DNA of 22,544 nucleotides from DATDVC01 sp964601125 (GCA_964601125.1 CAZRKB010000011.1:1-22544), one strand, 5' to 3'; counted from the first letter of the stretch, positions 7,432-14,220 are shown. Numbers and translations are program-made. The notes: generated by a model not told the origin, from the sequence alone.

Positions 7432-7875
7432 ATGGGAAAAAAAAGAATTGTAAAAACTGCTCCGACGTCAGCGGGGACCGAGTCGGAATCCCGACCTGAA
7501 AGCGTCGCGAAAGAGGGTGGCAAGAGGCGTCTTGATGCTGGAGTTTTGTATGTACGTTCAACTTATAACAACACCATACTAACTCTTACTGACAAAAAGG
7601 GGGGCGTGGTTGGCGCGGCTTCGAGCGGTAGTCATGGGTTCAAAGGCGCAAAAAAGGGTACTCCTTTTGCAGCTGCTAAGGTTGGCGAGACTCTTGCTCT
7701 AAAGGCGCAGGCTCTTGGGATGAAAGAAGTTTCCGTTGTTGTAAAAGGTGTTGGTTTGGGTAGGGAGTCTGGGATACGAGGCTTTATATCCAAAGGTATC
7801 AGCATTTCTTCAATTAAGGATACTACACCGATACCTCACAACGGTCCGAAACCAAAAAAACCGCGCAGAGTATAA
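7432..7875 (+). CDS. rpsK: 30S ribosomal protein S11
   Basis: A 147-residue platform protein of the 30S subunit. The core from residue about 37 (LYVRSTYNNTILTLTDKKGG), the middle GSHGFKGAKKGTPFAA, and the C-terminal DTTPIPHNGPKPKKPRRV are diagnostic. About 20 residues longer than typical because of a low-complexity N-terminal extension (TAPTSAGTESESRPESVAKE) encoded by a locally GC-rich segment (about 7460-7515) with short inverted repeats. The N-terminal tails of S11 are naturally variable. Confidence 0.97.
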   Translation: MGKKRIVKTAPTSAGTESESRPESVAKEGGKRRLDAGVLYVRSTYNNTILTLTDKKGGVVGAASSGSHGFKGAKKGTPFAAAKVGETLALKAQALGMKEVSVVVKGVGLGRESGIRGFISKGISISSIKDTTPIPHNGPKPKKPRRV

Positions 7876-7901
7876 ATTGAAAATTAAGAGATTTAAAAAT
7901 T

Positions 7902-8507
7902 ATGAAAATTGGTCCTAAATACAAAATTGCTCGCAAACTGAAAGCTCATGTGTTTGAGAAAACACAGACTCAGAAGTATGCCTTAAGGGAGGAGCGTAAA
8001 ATGAAAAAGAAATCATTCCGCACCAAAACTGATTTTGGCTTGCAGTTGAATGAAAAGCAAAAGGCCCGCATGTTTTATGCTGTAACCGAAAAACAGTTTG
8101 CTAAATATGTAAAAAAGGCGCTAGCTAAAAAAGATAGTTCCCCAGTTTCTAATCTTTTAAAATCTCTTGAATCCAGGATTGATAATGTTGTTTGGCGAGC
8201 AGGTATTTTGCCTACGCACTTGAGTGCTAGGCAGGCCGTGGCGCACGGACACTTTTTGGTGAACGGTAAAAAAGTGTACGTCCCTTCTTTTACTGTTAAA
8301 GAGGGCGATAAAATATCAGTAAGAATTGGTTCTAAAGACAGTAAGCTTTTCAGTGAACTCGATAAAAAGGTTACTGAAAGAGAGATGCCAAATTGGATTT
8401 CTTGGGATAGTAAATCAGAGGAATTGCTTGTCAAGAAGGGCAATTTTGATCAAAATAACGAGTTATTATTTGACTTGGGTCAAGTTATTGAATATTATCA
8501 AAGATAG
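7902..8507 (+). CDS. rpsD: 30S ribosomal protein S4
   Basis: A 201-residue primary 16S rRNA-binding assembly protein. The S4 RNA-binding domain spans about residues 88-150 (SLESRIDNVVWRAGILPTHL, then SARQAVAHGHFLVNGKKV). The LNEKQKARMFYAVTEKQFAKY helix is conserved. The N-terminal zinc-finger cysteines found in many S4 proteins are absent, a C-minus form. It sits in the classical rpsM-rpsK-rpsD-rpoA-rplQ order, 26 bp after rpsK. Confidence 0.97.
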   Translation: MKIGPKYKIARKLKAHVFEKTQTQKYALREERKMKKKSFRTKTDFGLQLNEKQKARMFYAVTEKQFAKYVKKALAKKDSSPVSNLLKSLESRIDNVVWRAGILPTHLSARQAVAHGHFLVNGKKVYVPSFTVKEGDKISVRIGSKDSKLFSELDKKVTEREMPNWISWDSKSEELLVKKGNFDQNNELLFDLGQVIEYYQR

Positions 8508-8539
8508 CTATCATATTTTAATCCTAATTTTTATATATT

Positions 8540-9526
8540 ATGACGATCGATAATTTTGAAAAAAACATTGTATTGCCATCTAAACCAAAGATAGTTTCGG
8601 AGCAGGACAATAGAGGGGTATACGAAATAGATGGTTTTTACCCAGGATACGGCTTTACTATAGGAAATAGCTTGAGAAGAGTAATCCTCTCTTCTTTGCC
8701 TGGTGTAGCTGTTACTTCCATAAAAATTGATGGAGTTAAACATGAATTTTCCTCTATCGAAGGCGTTAGGGAGGATGTGGTCATGATAATGCTTAATATC
8801 AAGAAGCTTCGAATTCGAATGACTACAAATGAACGCCAGACCCTTATTCTTAAAAAGAAGGGGGCCGGAGCAGTGACAGCTAAAGATATAGAAGTTCCTG
8901 GACAAGTGGAAATTATCAACTCTGATTTGGTAATAGCCACACTTACAGATAAGGATTCTGAAATTTCAATCGAAATGACCGTTGAAAAAGGTCTCGGTTT
9001 TATGTCCAAAGATCAAATTTCTAAAGATAGAGTAGATATCGGAACCATAGCTATGGATGCTAACTTTACTCCGATCAGGAGGGTTAGCTATGAAGTTGAA
9101 AATATGCGAGTAGGGGATCGCACCGATTTTAACAGACTTAGGATCACCATCGAGACAGATGGTAGCATTTCTCCCTCCGAGGCTTTAACTAGATCAGTTA
9201 ATATTATGATTGAGCAATTAAAAGCAATAACTGATTTCAAAGAAGAGAAAGAAGAGGAGCTAGAAGAGCTTGACGGTTTTGAGGGCACCAATCAGAAAGA
9301 GGCTTCTACAGGCAAAAAGCTCGACCTTCAGTTTCTAAAAACTAGAATTGAAGATTTAAATCTTGGGGCCCGAACTCTAAATGCTCTTTCTAGCGCAAAC
9401 ATAAGAACTCTCGGTGGTCTTGCAAGAAAGAAAGAGAAGGATATATTAGAAATCGAAGGTCTTGGTGCAAAGGGTGTGGCTGAGATAAAGAGAGTTTTAA
9501 GTGAACACGGCATTACATTAAAATAA
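8540..9526 (+). CDS. rpoA: DNA-directed RNA polymerase subunit alpha
   Basis: A 328-residue alpha subunit. The N-terminal assembly domain (about 1-230) has GFTIGNSLRRVILSSLPGVA, the dimerisation/beta-contact motif. An acidic linker (EEKEEELEELDGFEG) leads to the C-terminal domain (about 262-328) with tandem helix-hairpin-helix elements (NIRTLGGLARKKEKDILEIE, GLGAKGVAEIKRVL). The LGARTLNAL segment keeps the arginine and asparagine equivalent to E. coli R265 and N268 that bind UP-element DNA. Length and order are standard. Confidence 0.98.
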   Translation: MTIDNFEKNIVLPSKPKIVSEQDNRGVYEIDGFYPGYGFTIGNSLRRVILSSLPGVAVTSIKIDGVKHEFSSIEGVREDVVMIMLNIKKLRIRMTTNERQTLILKKKGAGAVTAKDIEVPGQVEIINSDLVIATLTDKDSEISIEMTVEKGLGFMSKDQISKDRVDIGTIAMDANFTPIRRVSYEVENMRVGDRTDFNRLRITIETDGSISPSEALTRSVNIMIEQLKAITDFKEEKEEELEELDGFEGTNQKEASTGKKLDLQFLKTRIEDLNLGARTLNALSSANIRTLGGLARKKEKDILEIEGLGAKGVAEIKRVLSEHGITLK

Positions 9527-9570
9527 TTCAAAAATGAAATCTAAAATCTCAAATCCTAAAAGATAAAAAA

Positions 9571-9594
9571 TTTTGAGATTTAAATTTTGAGATA
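9571..9594 (+). repeat. Tandem TTTTGAGAT spacer repeat before rplQ
   Basis: Identical to the 24-bp block at 7403-7426 and placed immediately before the rplQ ATG at 9597. Upstream, AAATCTCAAA at 9544-9553 is the complement of its TTTGAGATTT core, so the spacer can fold into a hairpin that ends at the start codon. A related TTTTGAGATTT follows the rplQ stop at 9945-9955. Confidence 0.75.
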
Positions 9595-9596
9595 AC

Positions 9597-9944
9597 ATGA
9601 GGCATCACAATCAAAACAGAAAATTTGGCAGAGTGACAAAGGTAAGAAAAGCTTTGATGAATTCCCTTGCCAGGTCTTTGGTGTTGCATCAAAAAATAGA
9701 AACCACCGAAGCTAAGGCAAAAGAATTGCGACCATTTGTAGAAAAACTGGTTACCAAGGGCAAATTAGCAACCATAGCTGCGAGGAGAGATCTTGCTGTT
9801 AAGGTGGGTAAGCAAGCCGGCAAGATATTGGTTGACGAGGTCGCAAAAAAATACAATGATCGAAAGGGCGGTTATACCAGAATTCTAAAAATGAAAAGAA
9901 GGTTGTCAGATGGTAGTCCGATGGCCATGATAGAATTTGTATAA
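9597..9944 (+). CDS. rplQ: 50S ribosomal protein L17
   Basis: A 115-residue large-subunit protein near the polypeptide exit tunnel. The start MRHHNQNRKFGRVTKVRKAL matches the family (normally MRHR..GRKLGR), followed by the RSLVLHQKIETTEAKAKELR helix and the C-terminal GGYTRILKMKRRLSDGSPMA. Standard length. It closes the alpha operon; rplM follows after 37 bp. Confidence 0.97.
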   Translation: MRHHNQNRKFGRVTKVRKALMNSLARSLVLHQKIETTEAKAKELRPFVEKLVTKGKLATIAARRDLAVKVGKQAGKILVDEVAKKYNDRKGGYTRILKMKRRLSDGSPMAMIEFV

Positions 9945-9981
9945 TTTTGAGATTTGATATATAAAATTTTAAATAATTACC

Positions 9982-10326
9982 ATGGAACACACAATAGATG
10001 CACAAAACAAAAAGTTAGGCAGAGTCGCAAGCATGGCGGCCGTACTTCTGATGGGCAAAAATAAGACAGACTTTGCCAGAAATGTTTTGCCGTCTACAAA
10101 AGTGCAAATTCTCAATGCCGGTAAAATTTCTGTGACCAATAAAAAAATAGAAGAAAAGATTTACAAAACTTACTCAGGTTACCCAGGTGGTTTGAAGGAG
10201 AGGACGATGAAGCATGTTGTGCAGACTAAGGGCATGAAAGAATCTTTAAGAGTTGCAATAAAGGGCATGCTCCCAAAAAACAAATTACGAGATAGAATGA
10301 TGAAGAATTTAATTATTACTGAATAA
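9982..10326 (+). CDS. rplM: 50S ribosomal protein L13 (short form)
   Basis: An early-assembly large-subunit protein. Recognisable by LGRVASMAAVLLMGKNKTDF, then the NAGKISVTNKK strand, YKTYSGYPGGLKERT, and the AIKGMLPKNKLRDRMMKNL helix. At 114 residues it lacks about 25 C-terminal residues of the usual 140-150, including the tail after the LP.NKLG helix; the N-terminus is also trimmed. Such shortening is common in reduced genomes. It pairs with rpsI downstream, as in most bacteria. Confidence 0.96.
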   Translation: MEHTIDAQNKKLGRVASMAAVLLMGKNKTDFARNVLPSTKVQILNAGKISVTNKKIEEKIYKTYSGYPGGLKERTMKHVVQTKGMKESLRVAIKGMLPKNKLRDRMMKNLIITE

Positions 10327-10362
10327 CACCCTTAAGAAAAAAAGGAAAAACATTAAAAACGC

Positions 10363-10764
10363 ATGACGACAAAAGATTCAAAATACATAGAAGGCATCGG
10401 CAGGAGGAAAACTTCTGTAGCTCGTGTTCGTATTACTCCTTCATCGAAAAATACTTTCAAGGTGAACGGTAGGGATTTTGCCAGCTACTTTCCTACTTTG
10501 GAATTAAGGAGTCTGGTTGAAGCTCCGATAAATGAATCCGGTTCAAAAGGTTTTACTATTTCAGCAGAAATAAAAGGTGGTGGTATACACTCACAAGCTG
10601 AAGCTATGAAGCATGGGATCGGCAGAGCCATCGCTAAATTTGATGAATCTCTTAGGCGAAAGCTCAAATCAGCCGGATTTTTGAAACGAGATCCTCGCGC
10701 CAAAGAACGCCGCAAATTCGGTCTCAAAAAAGCTCGCAAAGCTCCACAGTGGTCGAAGAGATAA
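10363..10764 (+). CDS. rpsI: 30S ribosomal protein S9
   Basis: A 133-residue small-subunit protein whose C-terminal tail reaches the P-site tRNA. The motifs IEGIGRRKTSVARVRITPSS, KGGGIHSQAEAMKHGIGRAI and the C-terminal KERRKFGLKKARKAPQWSKR are diagnostic; the terminal K-R is conserved. It follows rplM by 36 bp and ends the operon. No clear T-run hairpin follows before grpE. Confidence 0.97.
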   Translation: MTTKDSKYIEGIGRRKTSVARVRITPSSKNTFKVNGRDFASYFPTLELRSLVEAPINESGSKGFTISAEIKGGGIHSQAEAMKHGIGRAIAKFDESLRRKLKSAGFLKRDPRAKERRKFGLKKARKAPQWSKR

Positions 10765-10791
10765 AGGGGTCCTCGTTCTCCATATTCTCCA

Positions 10792-10819
10792 TTGAAAAAT
10801 AATAGATTTAGGTTAAAAT
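10792..10819 (+). promoter_or_regulatory. grpE promoter, probable leaderless start
   Basis: A -35 TTGAAA (10792-10797), a 16-bp spacer and a -10 TAAAAT (10814-10819). Seven nt later comes the grpE ATG at 10827, so the transcript should begin at the start codon. No CIRCE (TTAGCACTC-type) repeat is present. Confidence 0.6.
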
Positions 10820-10826
10820 AGCTTCG

Positions 10827-11375
10827 ATGCAAAACGAAGAAGAATTTGAATTTGATGAAAATATAGATGAAGACGGCAGCCGTGACCAGGCTTCTTTGGT
10901 GAAAAAACTTCGCGAAAAAATAAAAAATCTTGAAGAAAAAAACCAAGAATATTTAACTGGCTGGCAAAAGGAAAGAGCAGAAGGGGTGAATTTTAGAAAA
11001 AGGTTGGAAGAAGAGAAAAAAGATTTTGCCAAGTTTGCCAAAGAGGATATTGCTACCGAGCTTATCCCGGTCCTCGATTCATTTGAGTCAGCTTTTAAAA
11101 ACAAGGAGGCCTGGGAGAAAGTAGACAAAAATTGGCGAGTAGGTGTCGAATATATCCATACTCAACTTGTTAATGTTTTGGCAAACCATGGGGTTTCGGT
11201 GGTCAATCCAATTGGAGAAAACTTTGATCCACAGAGAGATGAGGCCATTGATACGGTAGAAGTGGAGAATAAAGAAGATGATCATAAAATTGTCGAAGTC
11301 TTGAGCGTTGGCTACAAAATGGGTGAAAGAATAATTCGCGCTCCTAAGGTCAAGATTGCCGAGTTCAGAGGGTAG
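10827..11375 (+). CDS. grpE: GrpE nucleotide exchange factor
   Basis: A 182-residue co-chaperone that releases ADP from DnaK. It has an acidic N-terminus, a long dimerising coiled coil (about residues 25-65), a helix with ATELIPVLDSFESAF, and the C-terminal beta domain ending GYKMGERIIRAPKVKIAE, the GrpE signature. Length is typical. It starts the chaperone cluster; a coiled-coil gene follows after 10 bp, then dnaK about 800 bp downstream. Confidence 0.96.
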   Translation: MQNEEEFEFDENIDEDGSRDQASLVKKLREKIKNLEEKNQEYLTGWQKERAEGVNFRKRLEEEKKDFAKFAKEDIATELIPVLDSFESAFKNKEAWEKVDKNWRVGVEYIHTQLVNVLANHGVSVVNPIGENFDPQRDEAIDTVEVENKEDDHKIVEVLSVGYKMGERIIRAPKVKIAEFRG

Positions 11376-11385
11376 GTGATAGAAT

Positions 11386-11808
11386 GTGGCTATGAAAAAG
11401 TCTTCCCCAAAAAATAATTCTGGTCAAAAAAAACACACTGACGGTGAATTAAAGAGATATACGGGTGCTCTAACAGAAAAGTATCATGACGACATCAAAA
11501 TTATAAAAGAAGGAGTAGTCTCATTATTGAAATCTTCTGCTAGGCAAGAAAAACTTTTAAATTCTCACCAAGAGAGAATAGCGGAACTTATGACCAATAT
11601 GACTGTCGTTAAAACAAACGTTAAAGAATTGGAAACAAATGTAACCGCCACACAATCAGATGTTAAGGAATTGCGAGCCGATATGATCGAAGTGAAATCA
11701 GATGTTAAGGAAACGAAATTTTTCAGTGTCGACGCAGTTAAGAGTAAAGTGGACAGAAAACATTTCGTTGATCTAGATCTACGCGTACGCAAGTTAGAGA
11801 AAAAATAA
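11386..11808 (+). CDS. Small coiled-coil hypothetical protein
   Basis: A 140-residue protein with no recognised enzyme domain. After a basic N-terminus it is almost entirely helical with heptad-like repeats, for instance NVKELETNV, DVKELRADM and DVKETKFF, and ends in a lysine-rich VRKLEKK. The GTG at 11386 is favoured because AGGTGAT (11374-11380) overlapping the grpE stop lies 5 nt upstream; an ATG at 11392 two codons in is the alternative. Translational coupling to grpE and its place before dnaK suggest a chaperone-linked or structural role, but that is only inference. Confidence 0.7.
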   Translation: MAMKKSSPKNNSGQKKHTDGELKRYTGALTEKYHDDIKIIKEGVVSLLKSSARQEKLLNSHQERIAELMTNMTVVKTNVKELETNVTATQSDVKELRADMIEVKSDVKETKFFSVDAVKSKVDRKHFVDLDLRVRKLEKK

Positions 11809-11846
11809 ACGAAGAACCCGCCCTGAACCTCCTTTCTTGCGGGTTC
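11798..11846 (-). terminator. Intrinsic terminator of the 56-aa minus-strand gene
   Basis: Arms GAACCCGC (11814-11821) and GCGGGTTC (11839-11846), 8 bp perfect, 17-nt loop. Read on the minus strand it is followed by TTCGTTTATTTTTTCTC. It shares GCGGGTT and TTCGTTT with the terminator at 13981-14030. It overlaps the very end of the plus-strand coiled-coil gene region. Confidence 0.82.
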
Positions 11847-11855
11847 CGAGCGGGT

Positions 11856-12026
11856 TTAGCCGAAAATGTACTTGTGCGCAACTGCAATCGCCAGCAGGGT
11901 GTAGATTGCTCTTTCTGGATCCAACTCCAGCTCCAACTCTCCACCCCCAGACCACAAAATCCCAACCATCTTACAAAACGACAAAAATAGGCGCACAACG
12001 GCGAACCAGAAAAAGGATTCAGCCAC
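11856..12026 (-). CDS. 56-aa hypothetical protein with hydrophobic N-terminus (SD-led)
   Basis: Reading the minus strand from a GTG at 12026 gives a 56-residue protein beginning MAESFFWFAVVRLFLSFCKM and ending IAVAHKYIFG, with stop TAA at 11858-11856. The start is strongly supported: AAGGAGG (12038-12032) lies 5 nt upstream and extends into GGAGGTGATC, the full anti-SD complement. A -35/-10 pair is at 12071-12043 and a terminator begins 10 bp after the stop. The N-terminal half is hydrophobic with aromatic residues; the centre holds an acidic GGGELELELDPER. No family is recognised. It is one of three similarly built opposite-strand genes here and may be a small membrane-associated protein. 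Confidence 0.65.
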   Translation of the reverse strand: MAESFFWFAVVRLFLSFCKMVGILWSGGGELELELDPERAIYTLLAIAVAHKYIFG

Positions 12027-12042
12027 GATCACCTCCTTGTGG

Positions 12043-12071
12043 TTTATCTCAAATTAAGATAACTTTGTCAA
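12043..12071 (-). promoter_or_regulatory. Promoter of the 56-aa gene
   Basis: On the minus strand: -35 TTGACA (12071-12066), a 17-bp spacer and -10 GATAAA (12048-12043). It is back to back with the dnaK promoter; the two -35 boxes are one base apart. The predicted start is within a few nt of the SD sequence, so the leader is very short. Confidence 0.6.
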
Positions 12072-12072
12072 G

Positions 12073-12101
12073 TTCACACAAAAAGGGACGAGAGGTATAA
12101 T
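12073..12101 (+). promoter_or_regulatory. Promoter of dnaK
   Basis: -35 TTCACA (12073-12078), a 17-bp spacer and a perfect -10 TATAAT (12096-12101). Unlike grpE and dnaJ, the ATG is 86 nt further on, leaving an approximately 80-nt leader that contains the hairpin repeat at 12136-12176. Confidence 0.65.
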
Positions 12102-12135
12102 TTTTGACGCAATTATCAACAATTCTCATATTTCT

Positions 12136-12176
12136 CCCCTCTACTAATTCTAGGAGAGGGGCAGGAAGTGAGGTTA
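12136..12176. repeat. CCCCTCT / AGAGGGG hairpin repeat in the dnaK leader
   Basis: Arms CCCCTCT (12136-12142) and AGAGGGG (12155-12161) with an inner CTA/TAG pairing. The right side continues into a G-rich tail and AGGTTA, resembling the element at 4967-5052. It lies in the untranslated leader and may be an inserted repeat that lengthened it; it could also act as an RNA structure. Confidence 0.6.
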
Positions 12177-12187
12177 ATTTAAAACTT

Positions 12188-14050
12188 ATGAGTAAAATAA
12201 TTGGCATAGATTTAGGAACAACAAATTCAGCTGTGGCAGTTATGGAAGCTGGGACGCCTAAGATAATCGAAAATAGCGAAGGTGCTCGTACCACGCCTTC
12301 GATCGTAGCAATTTCAAAAACGGGAGAGAGGTTAGTTGGGCTTCTTGCCAGGAGGCAAGCTGTGACTAATCCAAAGAATACCGTTTTTGGCATCAAAAGA
12401 TTCATCGGTCATGAGTTTAGTGAGGAGGCAATACAAAAAGATCAAAAAACTGTGCCTTATGAAATGTCTAAATCAGAAACGGGAGGAGTGAATGTAAAAA
12501 TAGGCGAAAAGAATTACAGGCCAGAAGAAATTTCAGCTATGATTTTGGCTAAACTTAAGGCTGACGCTGAAGCAAAATTGGGAGAAAAGATTACAGAAGC
12601 CATTATTACTGTTCCCGCATATTTCAATGATGCTCAAAGGAAGGCAACTAAAGACGCCGGGGCCATAGCTGGGCTCGACGTAAAGAGGATCATCAATGAA
12701 CCGACAGCGGCGGCTTTAGCCTACGGCTTTAACAAAAAGAAAAACGAACAGATTGCGGTCTTTGACTTTGGGGGTGGGACTTTCGATATCTCGATTTTGG
12801 AAGTAGGGGACGATGTGGTGGAAGTAAAGTCTACAGATGGAGATAGTCATTTAGGAGGCAAGGATATTGATCAAAAAATAATTCACTATCTTGCTGATGA
12901 ATTTAAAAAAGAAAGTGGCATAGACATAACCAAAGACCCGCTTGCCCTCCAAAGGCTCGATGAAGCAGCTGAAAAGGCCAAAATAGAGCTTTCTACTGCC
13001 ATGGAAACTGAAATCAATATCCCGTTCATTACTTCTGACAGCTCTGGTCCGCGTCACTTGCTTATAAAGATGACCAGAGCCAAGCTTGAAGAAATTGCAG
13101 ATGAATTTATCCAAAGATCTATAGAAATTACAAAGAGGGCCATAGAAGCTTCGCCATTTAAGACTGGAGACATAGATGAGGTTGTATTGGTGGGTGGGCA
13201 GACTAGGATGCCAAAGATCGTAGAGGAAGTTAAAAAGTTTTTTGGTAAAGAGCCAAATAAATCTATCAATCCTGATGAAGTGGTGGCTCTCGGCGCCGCT
13301 ATCCAAGGTGGTATTATCGCAGGCGATGTTAAAGACATCCTGCTTCTTGATGTCATACCGCTATCTTTAGGTATCGAGACGATGGGTGGTGTGGCTACAA
13401 AACTTATAGAGAGAAATACCACTGTGCCAGCTTCTCGCTCTCAAGTATTTTCTACTGCGGCAGATAATCAGACAAGTGTCGAAATACATGTAGTCCAAGG
13501 AGAGAGGTCTTTGGCTAGTGACAATAGATCTTTGGGCAGGTTCATCCTTGACGGGATACCTCCAGCTCCTCGCGGAGTGCCTCAAGTCGAGGTAACTTTC
13601 GATATTGATGCCAACGGAATTTTAAATGTGAAGGCTAAAGATAAAACAAGCGGCAAAGAACAATCAATAAAGATAGAAGGAAGCTCTGGTCTTTCTAAAG
13701 AGGAAATAGAAAAGATGCAAAAGGATGCAGAAATGCACGCATCAGAAGACCAAAAGAAAAAAGAGCTTGCAGAAGTGAGGAATGTTGCCGAACAGCTTGT
13801 TTACACAACCGAAAAAGCTCTGAAAGATGCAGAAGGGAAAGTAACGGATGAGATAAAAAAGGGAGTAGAGGAGAGGGTAGCCGAACTCAAATCAGTTAAG
13901 GATAAGGATGATGTCTCAGCCATAAAAACAGCCACCGAAAATCTATCTAAAGAAATCCAAAAAATCGGCGAGTATATGCAGAAAAATCAAACATCACCAA
14001 ACGAAAACCCGCCTACTGGCGAAGCGGGTTCAGAAACTCAAACAAACTGA
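12188..14050 (+). CDS. dnaK: Molecular chaperone DnaK (Hsp70)
   Basis: A 620-residue ATP-dependent chaperone. The nucleotide-binding domain shows IIGIDLGTTNSAVAV near the start, INEPTAAALAYG (about 169-180), FDFGGGTFDISIL (about 192-204) and VVLVGGQTRMPKI; the substrate domain has LLLDVIPLSLGIETMGGV and FDIDANGILNVKAKDK. The ATG at 12188 fits the family; an upstream TTG at 12104 would add 28 residues encoded by a hairpin repeat and is rejected. The C-terminal tail (NENPPTGEAGSETQTN) differs from usual DnaK tails because its codons contain the terminator hairpin of the convergent minus-strand gene. Works with GrpE and DnaJ in this cluster. Confidence 0.97.
   Translation: MSKIIGIDLGTTNSAVAVMEAGTPKIIENSEGARTTPSIVAISKTGERLVGLLARRQAVTNPKNTVFGIKRFIGHEFSEEAIQKDQKTVPYEMSKSETGGVNVKIGEKNYRPEEISAMILAKLKADAEAKLGEKITEAIITVPAYFNDAQRKATKDAGAIAGLDVKRIINEPTAAALAYGFNKKKNEQIAVFDFGGGTFDISILEVGDDVVEVKSTDGDSHLGGKDIDQKIIHYLADEFKKESGIDITKDPLALQRLDEAAEKAKIELSTAMETEINIPFITSDSSGPRHLLIKMTRAKLEEIADEFIQRSIEITKRAIEASPFKTGDIDEVVLVGGQTRMPKIVEEVKKFFGKEPNKSINPDEVVALGAAIQGGIIAGDVKDILLLDVIPLSLGIETMGGVATKLIERNTTVPASRSQVFSTAADNQTSVEIHVVQGERSLASDNRSLGRFILDGIPPAPRGVPQVEVTFDIDANGILNVKAKDKTSGKEQSIKIEGSSGLSKEEIEKMQKDAEMHASEDQKKKELAEVRNVAEQLVYTTEKALKDAEGKVTDEIKKGVEERVAELKSVKDKDDVSAIKTATENLSKEIQKIGEYMQKNQTSPNENPPTGEAGSETQTN
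13981..14030 (-). terminator. Terminator of the 64-aa minus-strand gene, embedded in the dnaK 3' end
   Basis: Arms AACCCGC (complement of 14024-14030) and GCGGGTT (complement of 14006-14012) with an 11-nt loop that holds the gene's own stop codon. On the minus strand it runs on into TTCGTTTGGTGATGTTTGATTTTTC. The T-run is imperfect, but the sequence matches the terminator at 11798-11846 in its GCGGGTT and TTCGTTT parts. Confidence 0.6.
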
Positions 14051-14207
14051 TACAAAATTTGTACCGTCGTTCTTGGGCTTCAAATTTCCTGAGTTCCGCT
14101 TCCCTTTTTCTGGCCAGCGGATGATCCCCAGTTAGATAAAGGGCAGAGATTACCATTTTGAGGGTCGCTTTCCTGAGCTCGAATGGATCCACGTATTCTT
14201 GTGTCAT
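14013..14207 (-). CDS. 64-aa hypothetical protein antisense to the dnaK-dnaJ junction
   Basis: A 64-residue, charged, helix-forming protein beginning MTQEYVDPFELRKATLKMVI, with KREAELRKFEAQERRYKF in the second half. The ATG at 14207 is preferred to an in-frame upstream start because AGGAG (14217-14213) lies 5 nt before it. It is convergent with dnaK and overlaps its last 38 bp; its stop is in the loop of a terminator. It is divergent from dnaJ. No family recognised. Its build (SD, single gene, opposite strand, GCGGGTT-type terminator) matches the 56-aa gene before dnaK. Confidence 0.6.
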   Translation of the reverse strand: MTQEYVDPFELRKATLKMVISALYLTGDHPLARKREAELRKFEAQERRYKFCISLFEFLNPLRQ

Positions 14208-14220
14208 GGTCGCTCCTATC

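Noticed and set aside
10765..10826. CIRCE-type heat-shock operator before grpE
   Set aside because: No TTAGCACTC-N9-GAGTGCTAA-like inverted repeat is present here or before dnaK or dnaJ.
11738..12100. Longer overlapping frames on both strands across the 56-aa gene
   Set aside because: They lack start signals and run through the terminator hairpin; the 56-aa frame alone has SD, promoter and terminator in order.
12104..12187. TTG start giving DnaK 28 extra N-terminal residues
   Set aside because: The extension is encoded by the hairpin repeat and matches no DnaK; the ATG at 12188 begins the canonical IIGIDLGTTNS sequence.
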